Below are positions 52,281 through 61,316 of a stretch of 64,000 bases of DNA, piece by piece (within the stretch, counting starts at the first letter, position 1; each line of letters begins with the position of its first letter). Below the pieces are notes generated by a model. The model made no database searches, had not been told where the DNA came from, and saw nothing but the letters and a program-made list of their open reading frames with translations. The stretch covers positions 62,001-126,000 of the forward strand of contig NZ_JAPFBW010000003.1 of NCBI RefSeq assembly GCF_026153205.1, given 5' to 3'. This stretch comes from Aquabacterium sp. A7-Y (GTDB lineage Bacteria > Pseudomonadota > Gammaproteobacteria > Burkholderiales > Burkholderiaceae_C). A program made the translations under genes and the position numbers.

Positions 52281-54143
52281 ATGACCCCACCCTCTCTTGA
52301 GCTTGTGCATCGCACCATCAAGGCGCTTTTCCTGTCGCTGGCATGGACGACCTTTGCCGCTCTGTCTGCGACCGCGAAACCGACGACGGAGCTTGATCTG
52401 ACCTCGACCTTTGCAGAGGCCGCGCTCGCTCGCTCGGGCCAGGTGCTCCATGACCGCACGGGCACCATGGACCTGGAGGCGGTGCGAAAGTCGGACCAGT
52501 GGCGCCTGTCGTCATCAGACACGGTGCCGGGGGGGTACTCGCATGGCGTCTGGTGGATGCGGGTGCGCGTCACCAACCGAAGTGGCGCGCCGCTTCAAGC
52601 CATTCTGGACCTGAACAGTCCTTTGCAGGACTACGTGCAGCTTCTCCAGGTGGATCCTGGCGGCCACGTCGTGGACCAGGACGAGGCCGGGGATCATCTT
52701 CCGATGTCGAGATGGAAGATGGCAGGCCGCACGCTCAAATTCCTCGTCGCACTGGAGAACGACGAGGGCAGAGATCTATATCTGCGGCTCGCGAGCGAGG
52801 ACGGACTGCACGTGGGAGTCAGGCCGGCGCTGCGTTCGCTGGCTGAGCAATCCCAACACGATCAAGTCGACACGCTGGTCCATGCGCTGTACTTCGGCAT
52901 GCTGCTGGCGCTGCTGCTCTACAACTTCGTTCTCTTCCTGTCCACCCGCGGCGATCGGGCCCTCGCTTACTACGTCCTGCACCTGCTCGCGTTCGGCACG
53001 TGGGCCTGGACCTTCCGGGGATACGGCTTCAGATACTTCTGGCCTGAATCGCCCGGGGTCAACCAGCACGTCCTGTTGGCCTGCATCAGCCTCAGCGCGG
53101 TAGCCCAGGCCCTGTTCGCGATGCACTACCTGAGAGTCCGTCGTGCGGCTCCACGTCTGTATCCCGTCCTGGTGGCCGTCATTGCGGCCAACGCGCTGGC
53201 ACTGCTCAGCCCTCTGCTCGGCGGCTACGCTGTTCCCTTCTTCGTGGCGTGCTTCGGCGTTCTGGCGGGAACCGTGGTGACGTATCTGTGTGCCGGGTAC
53301 TTGGTCCGCAAAGGCTCCAGGCCGGCGTTGATCTTTTTCGTGTCCTATGCCGCACTCGCGTTGGGCGTCACGATGTATCTCCTTCGGCTGCTGGGTGTCC
53401 TCACGCCCAACTTCATGACCGAGTACGGCTTCGAAGTCGGCTCGGCGCTGCAGATGCTCATTCTTGCCCTCGGCCTCGCCGACCAGATGAACACGCTCCG
53501 GGAGCAGAAACTGGAAGCGGAACGTCAAGCGGCGGCCGCCCAGACCGCCCTCGTCAACCGGCTGGACGCGCTCGTGAAGGAGCGCACCCACGAACTCGAG
53601 CAGTTGAATGCGAAACTTGGCGAGTTGTCGATCAAGGATGAGCTGACGGGCGCCTACAACAAACGCCACTTCACAGAAGTGATCCGGACCGAACTGGCCC
53701 GACATGGCAGGCAAGGGGGTGTGCTGTCCTTCTGCATGTTCGATGTGGACTTCTTCAAGGCCTATAACGACCGCTATGGTCATCCAGCGGGCGATGAGGT
53801 GCTTCGCAAGGTAGCGGCCACGGTGAGCGCACGGCTGCGGCGCAGGGACGACCGGCTGTTCCGTCTGGGCGGCGAGGAGTTCGGGGTGCTGCTGAGCGTC
53901 GACAGGCCTGCGAACACCGTCGCCCAGTACGTTGACGGGCTGCGCCAGGCGATCGAGGACTTGGCGGTGATCCATGAGGGGTCCAGGTTCGGGAAGCTCA
54001 CGGCCAGCTTTGGGCTGGTGATCCTGGACTCGACTTCGCAAGGCGAGCCATTGGACCCGGACGCCTTGTATACGCTCGCGGACAGAAGGCTTTACGAGGC
54101 CAAGCGCAACGGCCGCAACCGGGTCGAGGTCCAGCTCGCTTGA
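52281..54143 (+). CDS. 7TMR-DISM diguanylate cyclase
   Basis: The 620-residue protein starts at ATG 52281 after AGAGGA. It has a signal segment (LFLSLAWTTFAALSA), a periplasmic 7TMR-DISMED2 sensor domain (about 35-190), seven membrane helices (about 200-400), a coiled-coil linker (406-447) and a GGDEF domain from 450. The active site is GGEEF at 530-534 and an inhibitory I-site R521-x-x-D524 lies five residues upstream, so it should make c-di-GMP with product feedback. The sensor domain of this family binds sugars or related ligands. The gene stands alone. Confidence 0.9.
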   Translation: MTPPSLELVHRTIKALFLSLAWTTFAALSATAKPTTELDLTSTFAEAALARSGQVLHDRTGTMDLEAVRKSDQWRLSSSDTVPGGYSHGVWWMRVRVTNRSGAPLQAILDLNSPLQDYVQLLQVDPGGHVVDQDEAGDHLPMSRWKMAGRTLKFLVALENDEGRDLYLRLASEDGLHVGVRPALRSLAEQSQHDQVDTLVHALYFGMLLALLLYNFVLFLSTRGDRALAYYVLHLLAFGTWAWTFRGYGFRYFWPESPGVNQHVLLACISLSAVAQALFAMHYLRVRRAAPRLYPVLVAVIAANALALLSPLLGGYAVPFFVACFGVLAGTVVTYLCAGYLVRKGSRPALIFFVSYAALALGVTMYLLRLLGVLTPNFMTEYGFEVGSALQMLILALGLADQMNTLREQKLEAERQAAAAQTALVNRLDALVKERTHELEQLNAKLGELSIKDELTGAYNKRHFTEVIRTELARHGRQGGVLSFCMFDVDFFKAYNDRYGHPAGDEVLRKVAATVSARLRRRDDRLFRLGGEEFGVLLSVDRPANTVAQYVDGLRQAIEDLAVIHEGSRFGKLTASFGLVILDSTSQGEPLDPDALYTLADRRLYEAKRNGRNRVEVQLA

Positions 54144-54527
54144 AGGTTCCCACCGTGGATGTTCGGTCCTGGAGAGTCACCGTGAAACGCTGACGGTCCA
54201 ACAGAAGGAAGCGCTATGGCAGCAAGCCTTCAAGGTTCAGCGCGCACAACGCCGGGAGTTCGAGCCGAGTTGCGCGGGTCTACCTCAGCTGTGCGCCGAG
54301 TCGTTCTGCCGATTCACTTCACACGCGCTCGGCGTCCCCGCGGCCAGCCGAGACCATCGTGACAGCAGCCACGTGCCTGGGCGAAGTGGTGCAGGGCCAA
54401 AGTCACAAGACGGAGGGTTGCATTCATGGGCGACGCGTTTCCGGTCGGACAGGTCTGTCGCCTGCACTACACCTCCATCCGGCGGGCGACTCTAGACTGG
54501 GCTACAACCACCAAAGGAGACCCCGAC
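54144..54527. other. Intergenic stretch, nothing recognised
   Basis: Apart from the AAAGGAGA ribosome site of the GST gene at the right end, no feature can be supported in this interval. Confidence 0.4.
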
Positions 54528-55172
54528 ATGCTGACCCTGTGTGGATCCCCGCGCTCCAACTACTACAACAAGGTGAAGTTTGCGCTGCTCGAGAAGGGCG
54601 TGCCCTTCCGTGAAGAGCTTGCAGCCATCGGCCAGCCCGAGACGCTGAAAGAGTCCCCGCTCGGCAAGGTGCCCTTCATCCGGACCGAGCACGGCGCGCT
54701 GTGCGAGAGCCAGGTCATCCTGGACTACATCGAAGCGCGCTGGCCGGACCCCGCCTTGTTGCCAGCCGACCTTTGGGCAGCGGCCAAGGTGCGTGAGCTG
54801 ACCACCTTCCTCGACCTTCACCTCGAGCTGGTGGCGCGTGAGTTGTACCTCCAGGCCTTTTTCGGCGGCACGGTGAGCGACAGCAACAAGGCCCGCGTGC
54901 GCAAGCTGCTCGACAAGCACCTCGTCGGCTTCAGGCAGCTGGCGAAGTTTTCGCCCTACGTCGCGGGCGAGAGCTTCACCCAGGCCGACTGCGCTGCCTT
55001 TGTGCACCTGCCGATCATCGCGCGGGCCACGCGAGCCGTCTACGGCGTGGACCTGCTCGCCGAGCACGGCATCGACTGGAAGACCTACTGCGACCACGTC
55101 GGCGAACGCGCCAGCGCCCAGAAGGTGACGGCCGACCGCAAGGCCGACCAGGCCCGGTCCGCGGCGAAGTGA
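54528..55172 (+). CDS. Glutathione S-transferase family protein
   Basis: The 214-residue protein has the thioredoxin-fold N-terminal domain (LTLCGSPRSNYYNKVKFALLE, with a Ser/Tyr region at the active-site position). The cis-proline is in GKVPFI and the glutathione-binding motif is ESQVILDYIE. The helical C-terminal domain includes FTQADCAAFVHLP, the N-capping region with a conserved Asp. It would conjugate glutathione to electrophiles or act as a peroxidase. It begins with ATG 54528 after AAAGGAGA. Confidence 0.88.
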   Translation: MLTLCGSPRSNYYNKVKFALLEKGVPFREELAAIGQPETLKESPLGKVPFIRTEHGALCESQVILDYIEARWPDPALLPADLWAAAKVRELTTFLDLHLELVARELYLQAFFGGTVSDSNKARVRKLLDKHLVGFRQLAKFSPYVAGESFTQADCAAFVHLPIIARATRAVYGVDLLAEHGIDWKTYCDHVGERASAQKVTADRKADQARSAAK

Positions 55173-55188
55173 GGCGGCGGCTGCTGCC

Positions 55189-55262
55189 TCAGCCGAGCAG
55201 CTTGAGGTCAGCGGCGCCGGCACCGATCAGCAGCAGGCAGCCGAAACGTGCTGCCGGACCGG
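55189..55262 (-). pseudogene. Possible C-terminal remnant of a small multidrug transporter
   Basis: A leftward frame reads RFGCLLLIGAGAADLKLLG and then stops. This resembles the final helix of SMR/EamA-type transporters (LGIALIVAGVVGLKL type). No upstream part exists; the frame meets the IS66 remnant at about 55265. Short and uncertain. Confidence 0.3.
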
Positions 55263-55271
55263 CCGGGGGGC

Positions 55272-55370
55272 GCCTTGACCGGACGCACACCGTGGGTCTA
55301 CCTCAAGGACGTGCTGAACCGGCTGCCCTCACATGCGAGCCGGCGGATCGGCCAGCTTCTGCCAGAGTGA
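55272..55370 (+). mobile_element. IS66-family transposase (TnpC) 3' remnant, copy B
   Basis: The frame reads LTGRTPWVYLKDVLNRLPSH, then ASRRIGQLLPE and a stop at 55370. It is the same C-terminal end of TnpC as at 40995 but diverged and closer to the canonical terminus (RIxxLLP). No other part of the element remains. Confidence 0.78.
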
Positions 55371-55647
55371 CATGGGGGTCTCCCGATGAACAGGCGCCCC
55401 AGGGCGGGAGAGAGTCCTGGGCCTGCTATGCGCTGAATGCCCGGGCCAGCTCAGCGGGCCCGGAGCCTCAAACGGCCAGGCGCTGGCGCGTTGTCCCGCA
55501 TAATTCGCCCCCAGGGAGAGACCTACCTGCGTCTCAGAGAGCCACACGGTGACCTATCGAAGGAGCCGCAGCATCGGCGCAGGAGGACGACAGGCATTCG
55601 AGCGACGCGATCCGGCCGAAGGTAGAGACTGCCGGGAGGGAGTACCC

Positions 55648-56301
55648 GTGAGATTCTTTCGCTTCCTGTTTGCCATTGGCTGCCTTGTAGCGCTCGGTGG
55701 CTGCGGCTCCGAGGCCGGGCGGGCCCGGGACATTGAAGTAGCAGGCGCAGCCGCGTTCACCGAGGACGATGCACGCGTGATCACAGCGCGGCTACGCGAT
55801 GCCACCGAGCGCAAGCTGTGGGAGGCCGAGCCGACGTATTCCTTCGTCGCCACAGCCGGCGGCATCAAGGTCCGCGCGAGTGCGGCGCCGGTCGACGAAG
55901 ACCTGCGCTATCTCCTGTCCCACCGAGGGGAGTTCGTGGTGCGGCCCGAGCTTGGCGCATCCTGGTTCGAACACCGTCACATCGTCGACGCGCAGGCGGC
56001 AATCGACGAGTCTGGCCAAGCGTTGTTGCGGCTGAGGTTGTCTGACGAGGGCCGCGAACGACTGGCGCGCTTTAGTGCCAAACACGTGCCGGCGACCGTG
56101 CAGGTCATGTTCGACCGCCGCCAGCTGACCGCGGCGCGGGTGAGCCAGCCCATCACCGAAGGGCGAATCGAGGTGCCTGTCGGCAGCCGGTCACCGAAGG
56201 AGGTGCTGTTGATCGCGCAGATCCTGAGGACCGGAGCGCTGTCTTTCCAGCCCGGTGCGATCCAGGTTTCCGTTTCCTCGAAGGGCGGCGGTGGCCGCTA
56301 G
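55648..56301 (+). CDS. Lipoprotein with SecD-P1-like domain
   Basis: I chose GTG 55648, after GGGAGGG, because it starts a signal peptide (FFRFLFAIGCLVALGGC) ending in the lipobox LGGC. The 217-residue product then has a region like the periplasmic P1 domain of SecD: LLSHRGEFVVRPEL, SGQALLRLRLSDEGRERLARF, TVQVMFDRRQLTAARVSQPI, VPVGSRSPKEVLLIAQIL. SecD itself has six membrane helices, which are absent. This is a free-standing SecDF-P1-head protein of unknown function on the outer or inner membrane. Confidence 0.7.
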   Translation: MRFFRFLFAIGCLVALGGCGSEAGRARDIEVAGAAAFTEDDARVITARLRDATERKLWEAEPTYSFVATAGGIKVRASAAPVDEDLRYLLSHRGEFVVRPELGASWFEHRHIVDAQAAIDESGQALLRLRLSDEGRERLARFSAKHVPATVQVMFDRRQLTAARVSQPITEGRIEVPVGSRSPKEVLLIAQILRTGALSFQPGAIQVSVSSKGGGGR

Positions 56302-56438
56302 GGCTTGCTGGCGGACATGGGCGACGGGGTGCTGCAGCCGATGATCCAGGCCACCGGTCGTCCCGAAGCTGTCCGGGAGATTGGCAAGAGGATGTCCTCG
56401 ATGACCATGCGCCGCACCGGCGCCGTGCACTGCTGGAG
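56302..56438 (+). other. Open frame directly after the lipoprotein, unrecognised
   Basis: A short frame reads GLLADMGDGVLQPMIQATG, EAVREIGKRMSSM and ends at a TGA near 56440. It looks protein-like but has no start codon context and no family could be named; it may be part of the same decayed gene as the tachylectin fragment. Confidence 0.3.
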
Positions 56439-56669
56439 TTGAAGTACTGCCGCGTGCGCCTGCTGCTGGCAAGGTCAGGTGGTGTCCTCGCGCAGACGAT
56501 TCTCGGCGGCGGGAGCGGGGTCATGTATGCGGTACACAGGGACGGCACGCTCCGCTGGTATAGGGACTACAACTGGGGAGGGCCATCGCCCAGTTGGGCG
56601 TCAGTTCCACCGTGCGGCAATATCGTCGGAACTGGCTGGATGGCGCCAACGGGAAGTAGCGAGGAATGA
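56439..56669 (+). pseudogene. Tachylectin-domain fragment
   Basis: The frame includes GGGSGVMYAVHRDGTLRWYR, DYNWGGPSPSWASV and NIVGTGW, one blade of the tachylectin beta-propeller (pattern GVIYAV-x-GxLxWYRHDG and VGxGW). Only a single blade is present where five are normal, and there is no signal peptide. It is probably the leftover of a larger lectin-domain gene. Confidence 0.6.
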
Positions 56670-56784
56670 CCGGACGCTGGCGACTGAGGCGCCGGATCGC
56701 TTCTTCGGCCAGCTTGGTTGCCACCATCAACTTGTTCGTCGTCGGTCGACTCAGAGCTTGGAGCCTCCAGGGTCCCGGGGCGGT

Positions 56785-57561
56785 TCACCGCTTCTTATTG
56801 ATCGTGCGCAGGGCGCGCGAGATGATCCTCTTCGTGTTCGCGTTGCCGTCCGCTTCCCAACGCTCGCACAACTCGACCACCCATTCCGGGCGCGATTTGC
56901 TGGCATCGTTCAGCCAGTTGGCGACCGAGTCCTGCACGTACTTCGAGGTGTCGGCCCGCAAAGAGGACAAAAGGCTTTCCGCCAACTGCGGCTGCTCCTT
57001 CAGCTCCTTGATGTGCTCGCACCAGACACCACGCGGCCGCACGCTCTCGACCGCAAAACGGCGTATGTTCGCGTCGGGGTCCGACGTCCAGGGCTTCAGG
57101 CAGGCGATTGCGTGCGGGATGTCACGTGCCAGATGGGGGCGGACCGCCATCCACGCCCACTCTCGCACGCCGAAGTGCAGATCCGCCGCGAACGGACGCA
57201 TCGACTCAAGGCGGTCCTGCAGCGGCATCCCGCGCTCGTCGCGGGCAATCGCGAAAGCGGCCCAACTCCTTACCGTGTCGGACCGGTGACGAGAAGCTGC
57301 CAGCAGGATCTCGGCCTGCCTGTGCTCCTTGTGCAGCGTCTCTCGCAAGGCATCAGCAATCAGCACCAGCTGACGGCTGATGCCGGCTGCCCTGGCCCCT
57401 TCGGCGACCTGCGCTACGGCCTCTGCCCCGGTTTCAAGACCGAGGGAGGGCAGCACGGCCCTTGCCAGCCCGGCCTGATCGATGGCCAAGCACTCGGCGA
57501 GGTTTTTCGTCTGCGCTCCGAGGTTCAACTCATGCAGTCGGTCGACCGCAATCACTGCCAT
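56785..57561 (-). CDS. AlkC/AlkD-superfamily DNA alkylation repair protein
   Basis: From ATG 57561 (GGAGAG upstream) the 258-residue protein consists of HEAT-like helical repeats with superfamily signatures: SDTVRSWAAFAIARDE, FGVREWAWMAVRPHL, NIRRFAVESVRPRGVW and SVANWLNDASKSRPEWV. The last two match RRLVSEGTRPRLPW and SVANNLNDISKDHP of the cluster protein at 4176. There is no Ig-like tail. It probably excises alkylated bases as housekeeping repair. It stands alone in an otherwise decayed region. Confidence 0.8.
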   Translation of the reverse strand: MAVIAVDRLHELNLGAQTKNLAECLAIDQAGLARAVLPSLGLETGAEAVAQVAEGARAAGISRQLVLIADALRETLHKEHRQAEILLAASRHRSDTVRSWAAFAIARDERGMPLQDRLESMRPFAADLHFGVREWAWMAVRPHLARDIPHAIACLKPWTSDPDANIRRFAVESVRPRGVWCEHIKELKEQPQLAESLLSSLRADTSKYVQDSVANWLNDASKSRPEWVVELCERWEADGNANTKRIISRALRTINKKR

Positions 57562-57975
57562 AAGCTCTCCGTCCTTCCTGCACCGGTTTTGCCGCCGCCG
57601 GACTGACCGACGGGACGTCGGCGGACGTCTCACTTCGTATCGCATAGCGCGGCGGCGCCACGATGCCGCCAGGATCGATGGACTGCTTCAGCCTGAGACC
57701 GAGCACGCGAGCGAATTTTCGTCACGAAACATCAACGTCCCGTGAAAACAGCAAGGGTAGCCTGTTGTCGAACGCTCGTTCCGACAGGCTGTTCAAGGTG
57801 ATGGGGCAATCGAGGTCGTGCGCCGTGCAGATGTTTTCTACGGTCTCAACGCACTTGCTGACGGTGGTGGCGCTTGGGGGACCACGGGCGCCGACTACAA
57901 CAGCGCACAGCCGTCCCATGCGGGGTCGAGAGGATGTACGGGAGGCTGCTTTATGGTCGCACCGGTCCTGCAGCG
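57562..57975. other. Intergenic stretch before PEP-CTERM copy 2
   Basis: No gene is supported. A rightward frame entering the PEP-CTERM gene from 57818 has a plausible-looking piece (DVFYGLNALADGGG) but no start signal. Confidence 0.4.
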
Positions 57976-58078
57976 CAAGCCCGGTTGCAATTTGACCGGA
58001 CGTCTCTGGTTCGACCTCCCATTCTTGGGGGCAGTGCCGTCCTGTTCGAGCCGGCAGCGGCGCCAACCGGAGACTGCC
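57976..58078 (+). repeat. Leader sequence shared with the gene at 27615
   Basis: These 103 bases are nearly identical to 27511-27614, with scattered substitutions and one length difference. The left limit coincides with the right arm of the protease terminator at the other locus, whose left arm is missing here. Confidence 0.85.
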
Positions 58079-60673
58079 ATGACCCCTGTCCCTGTCTCAC
58101 AACGCTCGCGATCTTTCACGCTCGGTGCCGCCGCCTATCTGGCGACCTGTAGCGTCGGTGCCCTGGCTGCAGACACGACCTGGACCGGCGCCGCTGGCCT
58201 GCCTTTCTGGGACCTCGCCAGCAACTGGTCGGCGGGTCCACCCGATTCGCTCGACACCCGCGCGCTGCTGGGCAGCAGCGACACGACGATCCGGCACGGC
58301 GCCTTTCTGGCGGGCCAGGTGACGGGGCAGGGCCGTCTGAGGCTGGCGGGAGGCAGCCTGCAGCTTCAGGGGCCGGGCTCGACCCTCGGCCACCTCGACC
58401 TGCACGGCGGCACCCTGGGCGGCGAGGCGGAGATCACCGTCGGCAGCCTGGACTGGCGTGCCGGCGGCTTCACCTCCGCAGATGGCAGGCACCGGACCCT
58501 CCAGGTGTCCGGTGCCGCCACACTGTCCGGAACGCTGCACGTCGGCATCGACACGAGCTTGGAGCTGAACGGCACCAGCCTGTGGAAAGACGGGCCCTCC
58601 TCGCTCGAGGGTGGCCCCTTCGCCTTGACCATTGGCGCCAGGGGCCGCTTCCACGATCATGCGGCCTCCGGCGATCACGTGCTCCGTCTCGGCTTGGGCC
58701 GCCTGGACGACTTCCGCATCGACGGACAGTACCTGAAGACCGGCGGCGCGACCACCACTTGGGACACGGGCATAGGCAGCCCGGTGCATCGCGGGCGGCT
58801 CGACGTGCAGGGCGGCCGGTTGAACGTCGAGTTGGACAACCAGTATTTCGAGAACGCGGGCGTGACCCGCATCGAGAATGCCGCGATGTCCATCCGCGGA
58901 CACCAGGGCGGCTTGAGCAACAGCGGCACCTTCGATGTGCAGGCCGGTGGGAGCCTGACCTTCGCAGCAGACGAAAGCGGTGTGGGAAGCACGGGTGTGT
59001 GGACGATCGCAAAGGGCGGCCGGGTGGAGTTGCAGGATGCCGCCCGGCACGGGGCGCCCGTCGGCTACATCGCTTCCACCTTCACCTCGGGAGCCATCCG
59101 CAACGAGGGGACGCTGGTCTTCCGGGGCGCTCGCTACTTCGACGGCGGCGGCCCGACAGGTGTTTTCATCCTGGGTCGAGACCTTGCGATCAGCGGCGGC
59201 GGCAGCATCGAAGCCGCTGCTGGCGTCGAACTGCAGATCGAGCGCGACCTGCACGTGGGGCGCCTCAGGATCGGCGAGCCGGCGCCTTACGACCCCTTGG
59301 AGCCCCGGGATTACGTGTTCTCCCGAGTGGTAGCGGCCGGCACCGTGGTCGTGGACGAACTGGACTGGGAAGACGGGTTCCTGGATCCGACCGGCGACGT
59401 CACGGTCCTGAACGCCGCCCGCTTGTCGAACGACTGGTCCTCCTATTGGAACAACCCGCAGATGCGCAGGCTGGGCAAGGAGATCAACACCGCTTTCACC
59501 TTCCAGCGCCGAGCCGAGTGGGATGGCAACGGCGACCTGTTCGGCACCGGGAACATCCGGGTGGCCATCGGGGCCCGCTTCGAGGACCACAACTCGCAGG
59601 GGACCCTGGACTTTGCCTGGGGGCAGCGTTTGCCCCGGCCAACCCGCATCGAGGTCGCCTCCTTCATCAACGACGGCCGCTACGTGAAAACGGGGGCTGG
59701 CATCACCGTGGTCCAGTCCCGCTTCGACAACCGGGGCACTGTGCAGGTGGTGGATGCCGCGCCGCTGGTGTTTGCCGGAACGCTGAACAACACCGGCACG
59801 CTCGAGGCGGTGCGCTCACGCGTCACGATGGCAGGCACGCTGTCCCAGCTGCAGGGCGGGGTCCTCACGGAGGGCCGGTATATCGCGCGCAACGGCACGC
59901 TGGTCTTCGCAGGGGTCGATGAGCCCGGCGCGACCCGGCCGATGGGCATTGTCCGGAACGAAGCGACCCTCGTGCTCGACGGGCCGCATGCCCGCCTGTC
60001 CACCATCTGGCTTGGACTGGAGCAGGACGCCTTGGCCCGGCTGAGCATGTCCACCGGCCGCCTGGAGGTGCTCAACGGCGCGACGCTGACGACACTCACG
60101 GGACTCGCCAACCGCGGCGTTCTTGTCGTCGCCGGCGGAGGGGAGGTGCAGGCCGAGGGCTTCTGGCAGCCGTACGACCTCGAGCACAGCATCCCCGTCG
60201 AGGGCCCCACCCCCGTCACCTGGCTGGACGGGACGCTGAAAGGGCGCGCCGTGTCGTTCGACGAGGGCGACCTGGGTCCGGGAACGCGGGGCGGCATCGG
60301 TGTGGCGAACCTGATCGGCAAGACCTCCTTCTCCAAGGACAGCCGCCTGCTGCTCGACATCCGGGATGAGCAGGCCTTCGATCAGGTGCGGATCACCGGA
60401 AGCGTGGCCTTGAACGGGATCCTCCGGGTCGACGTCGGGGGTGCCGAGCCGACGCTGGGCAGCTTCCGCGTCCTCACGGCGACGGAGGGCCTGGAAGGCC
60501 GGTTCACCGCGGTGGCCTCCGGCCTCGATCCGGCGCAATACCGGATCAGCGCGAGCTACATGCCCAACTACCTGGAGTTGACGGTGACGCCCGCTCCCGA
60601 GCCGGGGACCTGGAGCCTGGGGCTGCTGGGCGGCGCACTGCTCGCCGCCCGCAGGCGCGGGTCGAAGCCCTAG
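58079..60673 (+). CDS. Large PEP-CTERM exported repeat protein, copy 2
   Basis: The 864-residue paralogue of the protein at 27615 has the same signal peptide style (LATCSVGALAA), the TTWTGAAG/FWDLASNWSAG opening, long beta-helix-like body and identical blocks such as DELDWEDGFLD and KEINTAFTF. It ends PAPEPGTWSLGLLGGALLAA with a short Arg tail and SKP. ATG 58079 is preceded by GGAGA. It is predicted to be exosortase-sorted to the surface. The stop codon overlaps that of the convergent DUF2630 gene, like copy 1 with ftrA. Confidence 0.85.
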   Translation: MTPVPVSQRSRSFTLGAAAYLATCSVGALAADTTWTGAAGLPFWDLASNWSAGPPDSLDTRALLGSSDTTIRHGAFLAGQVTGQGRLRLAGGSLQLQGPGSTLGHLDLHGGTLGGEAEITVGSLDWRAGGFTSADGRHRTLQVSGAATLSGTLHVGIDTSLELNGTSLWKDGPSSLEGGPFALTIGARGRFHDHAASGDHVLRLGLGRLDDFRIDGQYLKTGGATTTWDTGIGSPVHRGRLDVQGGRLNVELDNQYFENAGVTRIENAAMSIRGHQGGLSNSGTFDVQAGGSLTFAADESGVGSTGVWTIAKGGRVELQDAARHGAPVGYIASTFTSGAIRNEGTLVFRGARYFDGGGPTGVFILGRDLAISGGGSIEAAAGVELQIERDLHVGRLRIGEPAPYDPLEPRDYVFSRVVAAGTVVVDELDWEDGFLDPTGDVTVLNAARLSNDWSSYWNNPQMRRLGKEINTAFTFQRRAEWDGNGDLFGTGNIRVAIGARFEDHNSQGTLDFAWGQRLPRPTRIEVASFINDGRYVKTGAGITVVQSRFDNRGTVQVVDAAPLVFAGTLNNTGTLEAVRSRVTMAGTLSQLQGGVLTEGRYIARNGTLVFAGVDEPGATRPMGIVRNEATLVLDGPHARLSTIWLGLEQDALARLSMSTGRLEVLNGATLTTLTGLANRGVLVVAGGGEVQAEGFWQPYDLEHSIPVEGPTPVTWLDGTLKGRAVSFDEGDLGPGTRGGIGVANLIGKTSFSKDSRLLLDIRDEQAFDQVRITGSVALNGILRVDVGGAEPTLGSFRVLTATEGLEGRFTAVASGLDPAQYRISASYMPNYLELTVTPAPEPGTWSLGLLGGALLAARRRGSKP

Positions 60674-60903
60674 TTCAGATAGCGCTCGACGGTGCCGACG
60701 TCACGCAGCGTGGCCTTGTCGGGGTCGTCGCCGAACTCGCGCCGGGCACGGCGCTGGCGCAGCAGGTCCCAGCACTGGTCCAGTTCCTCTTCGATGTGCT
60801 GAATCCGCTCGGTGTTCTGCTCCGGCGCGCTGGCTTCGGCGCGCAGGCGGTTTTCCTCGTCGACCAGCTCGGTGATGTGCTGCAGGATGGTCTTGTCGCT
60901 CAT
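60670..60903 (-). CDS. DUF2630 family protein
   Basis: The 77-residue protein reads MSDKTILQHITELVDEENRL, then an acidic helix and ELDQCWDLLRQRRARREFG, matching small all-helical DUF2630 proteins. ATG 60903 has a modest GGAGG-type site about 15 bases upstream. It ends within the stop codon region of the PEP-CTERM gene. Function unknown. Confidence 0.8.
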   Translation of the reverse strand: MSDKTILQHITELVDEENRLRAEASAPEQNTERIQHIEEELDQCWDLLRQRRARREFGDDPDKATLRDVGTVERYLN

Positions 60904-61262
60904 GGTGTCGTGCCTCCGGGAACGGCCCGGCGCCCTCGGCGGCCGGGTGGGGTGGACAGGGCCTGCCGGTCCGCCGGGCGTGACCGGCGGCCGCCTTTGC
61001 CGATCGGGCAAGTTGCGCACCCGCAGCCCGGCCGATGCCCGGGAAGCCGCCGGGATCGAGGAAAAATCACGTGTTGCAGCCCGGGCGCGGGTTTTTTCGC
61101 CGGCCTCCCGAACAAAATGGGGAACCTGGGCGGCATTTCCTGCACAGAGAAAGTTGCGCCTGTCGGCCGCCTTGCCTCTGCGAGGCCCGGGACGCGCAGC
61201 GTCCGGGCGCGTCAACGGCGGTCTTAAAAGACCTGCCGCGGCGCCTGTTTTATCCACACGCG
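60904..61262. other. Divergent intergenic region with inverted repeat
   Basis: No gene is supported. GGTCTT-AA-AAGACC at 61220-61233 is a perfect inverted repeat 30 bases upstream of the -35 box of the following promoter and could bind a regulator. Confidence 0.45.
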
Positions 61263-61292
61263 TTGACGCCCCTGCGCCAGCGCCTCTATAAA
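61263..61292 (+). promoter_or_regulatory. Sigma-70 promoter of the mepK-like gene
   Basis: TTGACG (61263-61268), an 18-base spacer and TATAAA (61287-61292) form a strong promoter. The start codon at 61317 is only 24 bases from the -10 box, so the leader should be shorter than 20 bases with no clear ribosome site. Confidence 0.6.
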
Positions 61293-61316
61293 ACGCGATT
61301 TCGCTGTACGCCCGCC

